From Catenaria anguillulae PL171 (lineage: Eukaryota; Blastocladiomycota; Blastocladiomycetes; Blastocladiales; Catenariaceae), in the NCBI GenBank assembly GCA_002102555.1, contig MCFL01000016.1, forward strand, positions 310,001-374,000: a DNA stretch of 64,000 nucleotides, written 5' to 3'. Every line of letters begins with the position of its first letter. The first letter of the stretch is position 1. This document shows positions 63,089 through 64,000 of this stretch, one piece after another. The notes under the pieces are model-generated. The model did not search any database. It was not told where the DNA came from and saw nothing but the letters and a program-made list of their open reading frames with translations. Both the position numbers and the translations under genes were made by a program.

Positions 63089-64000
63089 TCACTCGGGAAC
63101 TGTCTTTGAGCCTGTGCCCGTCGGCGTTTTACCGGACCCACCCGTTTCGCTCGTCCCCGACTGGGCAGCTAAAGCACCTTGCTGTGAGGAGCCCCTCGCA
63201 CGACTTGGGTTGGATGTCTCGGTTTGCGATCCGCTGTTGCTGCCTCCATTGACGCTTGTGGCGTCAAGAACCTGGCGCCATTGCCGGACTTGCGACTGTC
63301 TTGCAATTGAATGTAGAGCCTGCGCCACTCTAAAGAACAAGAAACTTGGAATGAGCACAAGAGTCTACGCAATCACGCGATGCCAGAGAAAGATAGCGCA
63401 CCGTTGAAGTCACACAAATGATGCCAGCACCACCGCCAAACCCATCATGTACCTCTGCACCACCAGCACCTCGCCCGTTCAATTCAGCAGCCGATGTTGC
63501 AGTCGACGGCGACACGCTCGATCCTCCTAACGCACTGCTCGTCTCGCTGCCGCCCGCTCCTACGGTGATGTTCGTCTCCTCCTTGACCCTTGCTGACGCG
63601 CTACTCATATCAAAGATGGTCCCCGGCTGTCCCGAATTGTCAGCATCCAATACCATCACAAAAAATGTCCCCATGGCCGCGTCTCGCAACATGAAGACAG
63701 CACCCATGTGCCACATGGCCGTGATTGCATCCAATCGCGACTTGACGACGCGCACAGGCACCCGCGCGGCAAGCGTTTCCCACGAGCGGCGAGTCAGGGC
63801 CTTGGCTTCAGTAAAGATGGACGACGCGCCTGCGCCAATACCGCGCACAGACGTGGTCTTTTTGCGCATGTTGGCGTTGCCCCATGAGCTCAGCACGACT
63901 TTGCCGTCGCCTGCGCCGCCATCGGCACCAGTGTCTTTCGAGGATTGGAGGACGGCCCAGACTTTGGAGCCGAACAAGATGCCTTGAGTAGAAAAGAGCC
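63089..64000 (-). CDS. C-terminal part of an unrecognised protein (runs off right edge)
   Basis: A minus-strand frame is open from base 64000 down to about 63420 and codes for a helical, partly hydrophobic segment (GILFGSKVWAVLQSSKD, RRSWETLAARVPVRVVKSRL, AITAMWHMGAVFMLRDAAMG) that may include one membrane-associated helix, then a Gly/Ser/Thr-rich stretch. An intron probably follows, ending at TTCTTTAG near 63330. The next exon would encode LHSIARQSQVRQWRQVLDAT and a Ser/Gly/Thr-rich end, with the stop at 63089-63091. The donor is not certain, and the phase does not fit the best-looking candidates. The 5' part lies outside the window, so no name is given. Confidence 0.5.

Overview
The window looks like nuclear DNA of a zoosporic fungus, most likely Blastocladiomycota (Catenaria/Allomyces type). 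This is an inference from GC-rich codon use, GT-AG introns mostly 51-97 nt long, Gln/Ala/Ser-rich regulators, fungal-type YAK1, SEC9 and trifunctional FOL1, and a potassium-type cyclic-nucleotide-gated channel like the one known from Blastocladiella zoospores. No rRNA, tRNA or CRISPR array was seen.

Layout. 1-10 kb: start of a Gln-rich protein (-), an unrecognised possibly mitochondrial protein (+), a weak gene remnant (-), a DUF4246 protein (-), and a seven-exon leucine-rich-repeat membrane protein (-) that no single open frame reveals. 10-21 kb: tandem pentamer/hexamer arrays, the YAK1 kinase (+), two tandem cysteine-tailed (CYSTM-like) paralogues (+), and the eEF2 chaperone HGH1 (-). 21-32 kb: a decayed Plavaka/CACTA-like DNA transposon (-), an ankyrin-like repeat protein (-), a conserved hypothetical (-), a PSR/SCP-type CTD-like phosphatase (-), and the Qbc-SNARE SEC9 (-). 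33-48 kb: the cyclic-nucleotide-gated channel (+), a strip of gene remnants, a three-repeat paladin phosphatase (-), and an F-box-like gene (-) with a truncated tandem copy. 48.7-64 kb: a 963-bp hAT element with target duplication, FOL1 (+), a short-chain dehydrogenase (+), an RBR ubiquitin ligase (-), a large low-complexity regulator (+), a second inverted copy of the ankyrin-like gene (+), and the end of a gene leaving the right edge (-).

Together these are ordinary eukaryotic household and signalling functions: nutrient/stress kinase, SNARE fusion, folate synthesis, ubiquitination, and cyclic-nucleotide and phosphoinositide-like phosphatase signalling. They are interleaved with lineage-specific expanded families (ankyrin-like, F-box-like, CYSTM). 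I see no operon-like system. The most unusual items are: the one-repeat-per-exon LRR gene; a gene-conversion-like tract joining two inverted ankyrin-like paralogues 34 kb apart, preceded by an F-box-like leader in another frame; the CYSTM pair with a novel N-terminal region; the channel whose cyclic-nucleotide pocket has Glu where Arg is expected; and a run of same-direction frame steps in many coding regions that most likely reflects missing bases in the assembly.
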